Assembly: GCF_964204865.1 (NCBI RefSeq)
Contig: NC_135252.1
Coordinates: 12,917,383 to 12,981,382 of the forward strand
Length of the DNA stretch: 64,000 nt
Direction of reading: 5' to 3'
From: Styela clava
Taxonomy: Eukaryota; Chordata; Ascidiacea; Stolidobranchia; Styelidae
Below, in pieces: positions 11,090-22,983 of the stretch (position 1 is the stretch's first letter; each line of letters begins with the position of its first letter). Below the pieces are notes generated by a model that made no database searches, was not told the DNA's origin, and saw only the letters and a list, made by a program, of their open reading frames with translations. The position numbers and the translations under genes were made by a program.

Positions 11090-12846
11090 TTAAAGCGCGA
11101 ATAGTCATACTCTAGGCTTTTTTCTGTTCACGTTTGAAACCGTCTTTTACAAATTTCTTTCTTCAAATCGACGTTTATCACATAATTTGAGGTGATCGCA
11201 TTTTCTGTCCCTACGTTGAATGGATGTCATCAATTGCGTAGCTCATCTACTTTTTTATGTCAAATTCTCAACCTTGTCTGATGTGTAATCAAATACAAAA
11301 CTAAATCGACTCAGAAATAGAAATATAATGATAATTGTGGTACTGTTAGGGAAATATTTATCAACTTTTTTTTCTGGATACCATATATTTCATCATTACA
11401 TTCGTTATATTAATTTTCAGTCCCTAGGATTTATTCGCAAGTAAACTAAGCACTGTCGAATCCTTGGTGTTCTCATAATAAAAGACCTATATTTGTATGG
11501 AAAGATAATGTAAATGCCGCTGCACCATATGTGATTCAACACATATTTCATTCCAACAAAATGCACATACATTTGGTATCATTTCATCTCGCAATTAAAA
11601 ATTATTTGTATCAACATTTCATTCTCGCATGCTCAAAATAGGAAGATGTGAGAAGATGGATTGCTATTAATGTAAACCTAAAATAAACATCTAGTCTTTT
11701 CTATTAAAATACTCCCTAAAGTACTTTCTCTTAGTTTTTTCTGAATAAATATTGTTCATGATGAAAATATACCTTTTAACTTACCAAAAGAAGTCGAACG
11801 TTTTTACTTTGCACTGTCATTTCATATTTTGTCATATATGTCTTACAATATTTTTGATGCATGATTAGCAACAACAAATGAACATGATTTATAATTGGTA
11901 TAGTATAAAGTGAAGGCTGCCAATCTAATTCATGCCAGGAATGTTGTTTTGATTTTCTGATCATATGAACCTTCTGACCGCCTATCAATTCCGTTATTAG
12001 TCTTTTTTTCAATATATGAATATTTTATTTATTCATGTTTTATGTTTAATTGATGACTAATGACTGGAGGCGAATAAACATTTACCTCAAATAGGGGATT
12101 TCACTAATCCATAATCATGAGATAGGCAGAAAGCTTTGTTGCTATTATTGCTAATGTCGACCCATCAAATATGGAGATATTGGCGAAGAATTGGAATTAT
12201 GGGCATCGGTAGCACGTGACGGGACAACAGGAGTCGATTAGAATGTATTGTTTCAGGCTCTATAATTTGAGTTTATTTTGAAATAGAGGAGTCTTTTTAT
12301 TTATACATTGGAATTACTAGAAAAAAACAGATTTATTTTCAGGTTATTCGTTATATAATAGAATATAAAAAACAATAGCCAACAATAACGATGAAATAGC
12401 AATGTTTCCATAAACATAAAATCGAAAAAATCATTATAAAAATCAACATGTTGCCATATCTCAATGCCTTCGCTGCGTTTCCGTAGGTTGAATCTAACAT
12501 GTCGACTTCCTATTTTAAAATTTTGTTTTCAAACCATGCCACTCCTCCTGCTGACTCACAGAACAGCAACCTCTTTGTTGAAATGATTATAAAAACCCAT
12601 ATACATCATTTTAATCTTATATTAGGGACAGTTATTATTGAGTTGTTACCCGATTACATAACATTATGGTTAGCATCGGTCATATGTTAAACATTGTGCG
12701 TGCTGCTGTTATAAGGGATCGCGTAATCGCGACGATCTTTCAGAAGTCGTTGCATAAGAGTTTTCATGGGAATGTGTAATTTCAAACCATCCATCCCTAA
12801 ATGATTTTAATATATAGTTGTAATAAAGTGTTTTTGTTCGTTCCAT
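11090..12846. repeat. Downstream flank of collectin A, homologous to 48.1-51.9 kb
   Basis: Collinear with 48100-48585 plus 51211-51937; the copy at 48 kb is interrupted by a LINE. A short stretch at about 12115-12195 would read on the minus strand as IIATKL-type hydrophobic sequence but hits a stop, while the 51-kb copy stays open. No gene is supported here. Confidence 0.6.
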
Positions 12847-14613
12847 TTAAATCTGACAAAGTGCTCCTCTCCTTCCGAGTGAAATTGAGTAATTAACCAT
12901 TCCCTGACTCGTAGACTTTTCATCTGATTTTATATCCATATTCATCTTAGTGTTTGTTGATGTGGATTGTGGATAACCAGGATACCATGGTAATGCTGAA
13001 GCCACTGTACCGTCGGAGAGATATACAGTTTTGGTCTGAAACAATTAATAATACCCCCCTGATTAGTCAGTCATTCACTATGTGAGTTTGCGAAGTTAAC
13101 GACTTTTTTAATTTCAACCAAAAGCGTCACACTAAGCTGTTCATTAATTAACCAAATACGTGTCGAGATTTTGCTAGTCAGCCGAACAATATAAAAACAA
13201 ACACCTGTTGATTTCGTGTCATTCCAATCCAAACGGTAGCATAATGACTGGATGAAGGAATCTTAGTGCGAAGATAAACTGCCACAGATTGATAATGTTC
13301 CAATGAATATATATTTGCAAGTTCCCATCCAATATCACGACACATTTGTTCAGCTTGAACAAAATTTACATCTTGACGAATGTGCAAATCTTCCGAAATC
13401 TTGAAACATTTTCTTCGATAATAGACATCACAATCTAAAATAATTTTTTTACTTCATCCTGATTTTGTTATGTAGAACATTATTGTAGAGAAAATGTATA
13501 TCAGTATTCTACGTTTATTTCATCATAATATGAAAACTTCGTATTCATTTAAACTTCGTTAATTCATTTAATTAATTGCCTGCTAAAAAGAAAATATGTT
13601 GTATTTGAATATTCAGACTTTTGTTGAAGATGAAACATAATTTGACAGCTTTCGACACGTCAACAATTGAAATATCTAGTTGTTTTTTTCAATTTTAGAC
13701 TGATTTCTATTTGTTTTGGATTCTCGGGAATCTGTCAATTGACTCCAAAATTTCTGATTTTGACCCAATAATAAAAATTTCCATGAATTATTGCAAGCAT
13801 TTTCTGAAACATATGTATGACAAATGTATAAGATGATAACAATTTTGTGTCCAAAAATCATCATTTAACAAACAAATGAGATATTTCCCAATGTTAATAC
13901 CTTTTCTGGACTCTTTTTCATGAAATCCAGACAATTTTATGATAGATTTATTCATTGAATCAATTCTTTCTTCCATTTCATCGAGAACTATAGATATAAG
14001 AATAAAAAAAACACTTAGCTTTAAGGAGTCGTACCAATATTTGAATAGAAAAATGTTTACTAATTGTAAATAATTTACGCATTTTGTTTATTCAAAGACT
14101 ACACGTGACTGAAATAGTCTTTTCAAGTATATTTAGAATAGAGATTTCATAGATGGATGATATATAGTTGTAAGGGTTGCGTTACTGTGTTAAGTAGGTA
14201 ACTTAACTTCTAAATATATAAGATGAATGCAGCAAAAAACATGTCAAGTTCAAGCGCATTAAACATGATCAAATTATACTGAAAGAAAAAGTTAGAGACA
14301 TGAAAACGTACTCAATCATACCGGATAATCTCGAATCAATTAGTCTTTGTATATTTTCATAATCAACGACACCCGAAGGGCCCTGTGGGCCAATAGGGCC
14401 ATTTGGTCCTCTATCACCCTTCGGTCCTCTTTTGCCTGGTACTCCGACAACGCGATTTAAATGCAAATCTGTTGATGAGCTGCCACACTGTTGCTTCGCC
14501 GAATAACAAAAAGTATTCAAATTCTGACAAAGATCAGAATTTCCGATTGAATGTGACTTAGAAAACACAATCAGATAGAAGATTACCGACAAACGGGATA
14601 CAATGTTCAGCAT
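12847..14613 (-). CDS. Collectin-like protein A (collagen stalk plus C-type lectin domain)
   Basis: Model complement(12847..13035, 13205..13434, 13901..13987, 14322..14613), 265 aa, all GT-AG and in phase. Exon 1: signal peptide (MLNIVSRLSVIFYLIVFSKS), a cysteine cluster (LCQNLNTFCYSAKQQC) suited to inter-chain bonds, then eight Gly-X-Y triplets (GVPGKRGPKGDRGPNGPIGP...). The exon 1/2 junction gives a heptad-like neck (DEMEERIDSMNKSIIKL). Exons 3-4 form a CTLD: CDVYYRRKCF, AEQMCRDIGWELANI, ATVWIGMTRNQQ, VYLSDGTV, WYPGYP and the final GALCQI. Collectins are secreted multimers that bind microbial sugars, so an immune role is a fair inference. The usual EPN/QPD and WND calcium ligands are absent and one of the four core cysteines is not visible, so calcium-dependent sugar binding is doubtful. 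Confidence 0.87.
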
Positions 14614-15135
14614 CTTGAAACAATAAAATTACGCGTAGCAAACTGAAAAGTAAATAACTTTTATTAATGAGCATATAATTGTCATTGCTAATGGGTGAAA
14701 GGCTCTTCCTCTATACACACAAGCGCATACATATTGCATCACTAACGAAAGATTCACTCTAACGCATTTCTTCTTCCTTTTACCATGTACTATTCTACTA
14801 TATTACCTAAATTGTTAAAATACATCTTATATAATACAAGATCCCACAACGCGGCCTAATCATTCACGTCGTCTGATTGATGAAATCTTTAGATCAGACC
14901 TTTAGAGGTCAGATAAAACATAAACTGTCCTATCAAAGTAAGATTCGATCAGGTATTTTGTTAAATATTATTCACCCATTAAATTGAATAAGCGAATTGT
15001 ACTTCCAAGGTTATTTGAAGTCAAACTTTTTTTAGCCTTCTTCAATTCTTAAAAGCGAAATATTTTAAAATGTATATAAGTTTACATATTGTAGTTCATG
15101 ACTTACGGTTGATCGGAATAAGGCAGTACTGATTC
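14614..15135 (-). promoter_or_regulatory. 5' flank of collectin A
   Basis: Homologous to 22176-22640 upstream of collectin B, with several small indels. It should hold the promoter; no specific sites can be named. Confidence 0.4.
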
Positions 15136-15143
15136 TTATATAT

Positions 15144-16016
15144 CAGGGATGGCGAACCACTGACCCGCGGGTCACAAAGTGACCCACCGCGTTTTATTCG
15201 TGACCCGCTAAGGCACGAATAAAATGCTAACATATCAGTGATAAAACCGGCCTCAAATTAATCTAACAATAACTAAACTATTATAATGTACCGTCAGTTG
15301 GGCAGTCAGGGCTGCGATCGCTTATATTCAAATTGTTAATTTTTCGGTATGTTAATTTTCAAAACCCATAATCTTGGACGCATGTCTGCACCGTTGCGTG
15401 CCGTTATTCAGCTATTGGCTCTGATATTGTTTATGACATAACAATGCAATTAATGTTCATTTCTCGCAACGTCTTGTCTCTTTCAGAAGTGCATCTGCCG
15501 ACAGTTTTAGGGGATATACGAGAACTAGATGCTACTTTGCATTTTATTAGTTTCTCGCCTACAATGCTGTTGAGAATACAAAATCTTTCAGACTTGAAAT
15601 AAAAATCTAGTATAACAATGGGGCGCTGTAAAATTGCTTTTAATATGGTTAAAGCTGATAGATAAATATAACACTATCAGAGTGGAATTCCCTCCAAACT
15701 CTTTGGAACCTTGAAATAATTTGCCGCATCATCCTAAACGTAATTCATATGCGTACTCTAATTTCATAAATTCGAGTGCCATAAAAAGTCCATGATACAA
15801 GTGCTGTATAAGTAAAGCCCTAAACTACACCAACATTAACAACCGCTAAATAACACCAACATCAACATTAACAAGCGCTGTATCATGATTTGTCTCAGAA
15901 GTTTCTTATAGATACAAACATTGATTAAATTTCTGTCTGTGCTGACCCAGTCTCTTCTGTTCCGCGATACAAATATAATTTTTGACACATTCATTGAAAA
16001 AGGTTCGCCATCCCTG
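15144..16016. mobile_element. hAT-type element, 873 bp, inserted upstream of collectin A
   Basis: Perfect 15-bp terminal inverted repeats (CAGGGATGGCGAACC) and 8-bp target duplications TTATATAT at 15136-15143 and 16017-16024. The duplicate locus near 22637 keeps the uninterrupted site (ACTCTTATATTTCATC). GTGACCC/GGGTCAC words near the left end can fold back. No transposase frame. Confidence 0.93.
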
Positions 16017-16384
16017 TTATATATCATCTGCCAAAGACAATTGCAATTTGAAACATTTTATATTTGCAGAATACGATGCTGCGTTTTGTCTGCTTGTAAA
16101 CTCTTACCGTTCGCCTGTCTTACCATATCTACATGTGGTAGTTCTCAGAGTTATGTTCATGGCAAAATAATATCCCAATTGCTGACGAACGTATTCCATT
16201 TTAACAGAAAATTTACAACACAACAAAAAACGCATTTTTTCTATGAATTACAGCGAGCGCTCTTTACTCATTACGTAAGCTGGAAAATTCGTTGTATGGT
16301 CTTATTTAAATAATTATTTCCGGAAGTCTTATTAAAATTGTCTATGAAAATCTACGTATGAATAAAGAATATGAGCCACGTGTG

Positions 16385-19300
16385 ATAAAACGGTATTTGG
16401 TCACGCAGCAATTTTTGAATATGATTTTTAATGCAAAGTTCATATTTAGATTTGCAATAATTCCTTAATGAACTCCAAACAAGAACGCATCAAAATATGT
16501 GAATAAATTATTGAAATATGGCTTATATTTATATTCCCCAAATTTTTACTCTCCCATTGTAGAAGCGGTCGCTGTCTGTTTTCGTATCTTCGTTCGTTTT
16601 TGTCAAACTTTTTATGCTTGCAATTTATGCACGGGTCGTCGCTGTAAGATTCAGTAATTTGCAAAATATCTGCTTCAATCAACATTCTATTTAAAATACA
16701 GATACGCAAATCCGCATGGGATTTGTCTTTTCAGATAGCTGGAATTATTTTATGTTATCTTTCTACATTTCCCTTGGGCTGAAAGTTACTTGGTCATTAT
16801 CATTTTGCTCCTACCAATTTTTTTTTTAATTGATTTTAAAACGGAAGTTGAGTGAGTTTGCTCAAATGTCTAGAATTGCATTTCAATTGAACCGAGTCAT
16901 TCATAATTCTTTAAAAAGATAATTTTTATTCTACGAATCGAGCATGTATGTATATTTTGGAGAAAATAGCAAGTCAATTTGCCAACTGCTTCTGTAATAA
17001 TTCGTCATTACAAACTTCTCAAATATGGCTTTAATTTTATTGTTTCGTAAATTTATTTTCAAAGATTTCGAATAAACATGCATGATGCATCGAATCAGTA
17101 GTTATTGATTGCATCATTCGTCTTAAATTAACATTTTAATTCGAAAGAAAAACGTTGCGTTTCAACGCATTTCTGAGAATTAAGACGATATGTTATATTT
17201 TACTGTCAACACAGAACCCTAAATACTACGTCAAAGACAACAATCCATCAACTTATTTGCAAGTTTTCTTGAAATAAATTGCAGGTTATAAATCCACAAT
17301 GAAGATACATATGGCCATCAATTTGCTCATTCCAAACAAACACCGTACGTCATTTACTGCAACCTTATATTTCATCTGGCAGTTGGTTTTTGTGGGCAAA
17401 TAATAAAGTCATTATTATTCTATTAAGATACCGCATGCCTATTTCGAAACCGGAAAGTAAAGTAAACTAAGTAAACCAAAGTAAACTAAGCATTTTTTAA
17501 TGAGAAGATATCCTGCCTTTTATATGTGATAAAAAAGTTTCATCAAGCAATAGCTAAAATGCTTGAAATATAAATCTTTCCTCGTTTACACAGAATATTT
17601 TTTGTGTTGATTGGTCTCAAATATTGACCACAATAAATGATGTATATGAAAAATGTGTAGGTCGAATGAGTAAATAATATTACTATTTTATTATTTTTGT
17701 TAATAGATTTTTGCTTGCCGCGACGCACGAAAATTCATACCGTTCCGGGCTTTGCCTTCGAATAATTTTAATCAATTTGTAAACCACGTCTCGTCCGCTC
17801 ATCAGCCACAGTCGGATGTGCAATTTACGAGCATAAAAGCGGTTTGTGAAGAGGGAGGTTGCGAAACAAGGTAAAATATCATGCAAAGATTGTAATTCGA
17901 TCAATTCTACCATAATTTATCTTCTCTCACCTTTTACAAATATGCGTCCGGCCCACAGGAGGGGGTAGAGGTCAACGTGCTTGTTGAGCGAGCGTGCTTG
18001 TTGCGTCCAGTCTATTTTATTGACATAACTGGAGCAAGAGATCAATGCTCAGATATATAGTCACAAGTGGCAAACTGACGTTTTTTACCTCCAATATAAT
18101 ATCCTGAACTAAGCTGGAACTGTGGAACAGCTACCGTACCGTGACTTACCACTACCGGTACCCGTAATAGCTTTCCCAGATCCTGTGACGTACATACAGC
18201 GTATCTTATCAAAATAATCGCGAGATCGCTGGAATGTCATAGCGGAACCACAATATGGAGCTCAATTTTCGATTTTAATGACGTCATCACACAAAACTTT
18301 CATAACGTCCAATCAAATTTTCATAATAAACAATAGGAATGGACTTTAGTGACAACGACAATTGTTAATCACCGAAAATACCAGAGCAATTGGTCCAGTA
18401 GATAAAGAGAAAAGCGTTTTTTTTCACGACAAGAAGAATAAGAATACAAACGACAATATAATAACAAAACGATCCATAGGTCCATTCTGTGTCTAATAAA
18501 GTGTTACAAATTTTCGATTTGTGAAAAATATGATCCAATAATGTTAGAGCTCCGGTTATAACGTATCCTGTTTACCAGGCTTAAATGTATTTCTTTACCA
18601 ACATGAGCACAATAATCCCCAATTCTGAAATCCGCACAATGTATCAAAAGTTGAACGCTGAGAAGCAATTTTTTTTCAATTTGGAAAGTTAAATTTAGAG
18701 TTGATATTTAGAGAAAGGTAATTTTTGAAATTTTTATATATTACATTCAAGAGTACTACTTTTGCGTTCATCTGCATACTCTAACATTCACGTTAGATTA
18801 TTTGAATAGAACTGTGATATTTAAAATATAATGCAGGTGAAAAAATAATATCCTTTCGGCGATGTATCATTTAACAATTTCAACACCTTCGTGTATTCAC
18901 AGCTCAAGTTGATTACGCAAGTGTTTTGTGGCGTTTTTGCAAGAACTTCGAAAACAAACAGTTTCTTCACTTGGTTGTACATTATAAATTATGCAACTGA
19001 TCCAACGCACTGCTTAATTATTATAAAACCGATTGCAAACTTATAAAAATGAACTTCCATCTTTTCAATGAAAATGTGTTTTGGGGTACGACAAAGATTA
19101 ACTAGTGAAATTGATTAAAACTTATTGAATAAAACTATAGCAAAGTAATATTCTCATCTTGTCGCTTCAATATTGTCATTACTCGACCCGATATAGCTTT
19201 ATGTCAAAAATATTGAAATTTTTGTAATTGTGGATTGGGAATTCCATGTTGCTTCTTATGAAACATCGACCATCTTGTGAGATTTTCGTTGATCACATTG

Positions 19301-19667
19301 GTTTTCAGTTCGGTTGATTTTATGATGCAAGTGTCAGGAACGTTGCTCGGCCGTACATCATTTTATCTCACCTATTTGCAGTTTGTGCCTCGGAACTTGC
19401 TTGAAACAGAAAAACAAGAAACACTAGTTTTGATTTATTTTGGATTATCATTCGAGTGTAAGAGATGACTCTTACGAAATAGATCTTTTTGATGCATTGA
19501 GCTTGTTTGTTGTTGAGGAAACTGATCTATCGCAAAAGCACTCAAGTGAAAAACTTGCTATTTTCCCGTAAATATGCCAACTTGTTTCCCATGGTTAATT
19601 TATCAGAGAAGCGGATATATAATTGCGTATCTATAACAATGTTGTTGGAATCAAAACATGATCAAGA
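16385..19667. repeat. Near-identical flank, copy A
   Basis: About 3.28 kb matching 22984-26263 with an offset of 6596-6601 bp and only scattered single-base changes. It is mostly noncoding, with a family 2 repeat at about 18340-18510 and a lipocalin-like relic near its end. Open frames inside (16446-16709, 17683-17913) do not behave like genes. Confidence 0.9.
19456..19571 (+). pseudogene. Lipocalin-like C-terminal relic (1 of 6)
   Basis: Reads DSYEIDLFDALSLFVVEETD, then a SxKHSSEKLAIFP end and TAA. It aligns residue for residue, with the same stop, to blocks in the four lipocalin units. Upstream codons in this copy contain TAG and TGA, so it is broken. Confidence 0.5.
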
Positions 19668-20444
19668 TGTCAAAACAAACATGTTTCGTGTAAGATTCGA
19701 TGCAAAAAAATGAGTCTCACTTATATCCGATATAATGAAGGAACGACGTGAGCAAATTATGATTCCAAATTAGTGATTTTTGACAGTACTTTGTTGAATG
19801 GGGTGAAGAAAATTACGTTATGTACAAATACTGGATTAAATAGGAAATTAGTCAATTAGTATATGGAATATATGAAATGAATACAATAAAATTACAAATT
19901 ATTTGCACATAAGAGTTTAGCAAATGATACCGAAAACCCTGTAGTAATACAAATATACTGTATATATTTATATAGAGCTCAAAGATAATATTTGTCAGAA
20001 TTCAAATTTCATTTAGTATACTGTATATTTGTAAAACACTCCATTTATAAATACTATTTAGAGCCTTTTTTGCAAAGTGGAGGTGTGAAATATTGTTCAT
20101 AAAAAGAAAAATCGACGATTTTTAATCATGCTCACATTATTTATACAAATAACATGATGTCATCTTTTCATGATTTTAGAATGATGCTGATCTTATGAAC
20201 TACCCGCTTATCAAGCTTTTAATCGGGGTGTATCTTTGGACATTTTCTAAAACTTTCATATCTTGGAAACATTCAATCTTGTCCTACGTAATTTTCTTTC
20301 TTTGGAGAACAATGGGCACTAATTAATGGGTTCAATAAATACTACTAGTTGAAACTATATGTGTATATTATTACGAGACATCTGAAAAACAAACAAACAG
20401 AAAACATGATACAACTTACCAACAATATTTTTTACTTAATTTAA
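19668..20444. other. Spacer between the two lectin repeats
   Basis: AT-rich, no exon or known repeat recognised. Confidence 0.4.
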
Positions 20445-20696
20445 TAACATTTTAAACGGTTCGTATCGGTCATAGATTGAACATTTGTGCTGGCTGTTTA
20501 AATTAAAATGTTATTCGACGTTGTAAAGCGTTTTCCCATAAAAATGGCTGGGAGTAATTCTTATCAAAAGATCGCGACGCGAAGACGTTTTTAAAGCCGT
20601 TGCATGGAATTTTCGAAGCTCTCAAATGTAATTGAACTAGCCACCTCAAAATGCTAATAATATATAGTTGTAATACAGTGTTTTAGTTTGTTACAT

Positions 20697-22175
20697 TCAA
20701 ATCTGACAAAGTGCCCCTCTCCTTCCTCCTGTCGATGAATAATTAACCATTCCCTGACTCAGAGATTTTTCATTTGAGTTTATATCGATATTCATCTTAG
20801 TTCTTGTTGATGCCGAACTCGGATAACTAGGATACCATGGTAATGGTGGAGCCACTGTACCGTCGGAGAGATATACAGTTTGTGTCTGAAACAATTAATA
20901 ATAATCACCTGATTAGTCATTCACTATGTGAGTTGTAGAAGCCTAAAGACTTTTTTAAACTTAACCAAAAGCGTCACACTAATCTGTCCATTAATTAACC
21001 AAGTCAATACGTGTCGAGATTTTGCTAGTCAGTCGAACAATATAAAAACAAACACCTGTTGATTTCGTGTCATTCCGAGCCAAACGGTGGCAAAATTGCT
21101 GGAAGGAATCTTAGTGCGAAGATAAGCTGCCACAGATTGATAATGTTCCAATGAATATATATTTGCAAGTTTCCAACCAATATTACGACACATTTGTTCA
21201 GCTTGAGCGAAATCTACATCTTGACTATTGTGCAAATCTTCCGGAATCTTGAAACATTTTCCTCTATAATAGACATCACAATCTGAAATATTTACATTTT
21301 AATTTTTATAGTAAAAGTATTGTTGGCAAAACTAAAATCTTAGTAATCTTCGTAAATGATTTCAACTGTTTATTTGATCTTATTTGAATAGAAAACTTCA
21401 CATGTGACGTATTTACTTAATCTTAATTTTGAATCATTGCAAGGTAAATGAGATATTTCAAAATTATACATACCCTCCACTGACACTTTTTCATGAAATT
21501 CAGATAACTTTATAATGGATTTATTCATAAAATCAATTCGTTCTTCCATTTCATTGAGAACTATGGATATAAAAATAAAGAAAACATGTAATCTCAAGGC
21601 GTATTTATTATCCAAATTTGTATAAATCTACGTATTTTGTATGTTGTATAGTTATTCAAAGACTAAAATTCTCTCTTTAAGTATATTTATAATAGATGTT
21701 TCATACATGGATGATATATTCTTGTTAGGGTTGCGGTTGTATGTTTAGTAGGTAATCTCGCATCTTGAAATATATATATATATAACATGAATGCAGCAAA
21801 AACATGTTCAATGACAAGCGCTTAAAACATGATTAAATTAAGTTAAAAAAAAGTTATAGCTACGAAACTGTACTCAACCATACCAGATAATCTCGAATCA
21901 ATTAGTCCTTGTATTGTTTCGTAATCAACAACACCCGGGGGGCCTTGCGGGCCAATAGGGCCATTAGGACCACTAGAACCCTTCGGACCTCTTTTTCCTG
22001 GCACTCCGACAACACGATTAAAATGCGAATCTGTTGATGAACTTCCACACTGTTGCTTTGCCGAAGAGCAAAAGGTATTTAAATTCTGACAAAGATCAGA
22101 ATTTTCGATTGAATGTGACTTTGAAAACACAATCAGGTAGAAAATTACTGACAAACGGAATACAACGTTCAGCAT
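20697..22175 (-). CDS. Collectin-like protein B
   Basis: Model complement(20697..20885, 21056..21282, 21474..21560, 21884..22175), 264 aa, four exons in the same phases as collectin A. Signal peptide, LCQNLNTFCSSAKQQC, eight Gly-X-Y triplets (GVPGKRGPKGSSGPNGPIGP...), neck (NEMEERIDFMNKSIIKL) and CTLD (CDVYYRGKCF, AEQMCRNIGWKLANI, ATVWLGMTRNQQ, GALCQI). One residue shorter than A in the IPSS loop. Changes are spread over all exons but every splice site and cysteine is kept, so both genes look functional and have been separate for some time. As in A, EPN/QPD and WND are missing. Tandem duplicate of A in the same orientation. Confidence 0.87.
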
Positions 22176-22983
22176 ATTGAAACAATAAACTTATTATCTT
22201 AAATGAATAACGCAAAGCAAACTGAAAAGTAAATGAAGCATATAATTGCCATTGTCGATGGGCGGCTCTTCCTCTATAATACTCGATTGCATACATATTG
22301 TATCATTACCAAAAGATTTACTTTCGATTCTTTTCTTTTTTATATACTATTCTCACAAAAGGGCTCAATTATGGACGGCGTCTTACTGATGAAATCTGTA
22401 AAATACTATAGATAAAATAAAACTGTCCTGTCTAAGTAAGAATCTGATTAGTTCTTTTGCTATCAACGAGTTTGAATAAGTGATTTGTACTTTTTAATGC
22501 ATTTCAAGCCCAATTGTTTAGCTTTTTTCAATTTTCAAAACGGAAAATATTTTAAAATGTATATTGCGTTTACTTATTGTACTTCACCCGTCGTTCATGT
22601 TTTAGAGTTGATTCGAATAAGGCAGTAATGACTCTTATATTTCATCCGGCAAAGACTTGAATTTGAAACTTTCTATATTCGCAGACTACGATACGGCAAT
22701 TAGTATGCTCGTAAACTCCTACCATATATGCCTGTGGTCGAATAGTTTTTCAGAAATAAGTTCCCGATTGCTGACAAACGTATCCCATTTTAACAGAAAA
22801 TTTACAACACAACAAAAAACGCATTTTTTCTATGAATTACAGCCAGCGCTCTTCACTCATTACGTCAGCTAGAAAACTCGTAACATGGTCTCATCAAAAT
22901 CATGATTTCCCAAAGTCTCATTAAAATTTTATTTGAAGGACTGAAAACATTATCTATGTTGATTAAAGAAATTGGGCTATATG
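22176..22983 (-). promoter_or_regulatory. 5' flank of collectin B
   Basis: Counterpart of 14614-16384 without the hAT element. The empty insertion site lies near 22630-22645. Confidence 0.5.

Noticed and set aside
16446-16709. Open frame on the minus strand, also at 23047-23310 (CINCKHKKFDKNERR)
   Set aside because: Few differences exist between the copies and those I see change residues (D/E, N/K, E/K); no splice signals, family match or start context.
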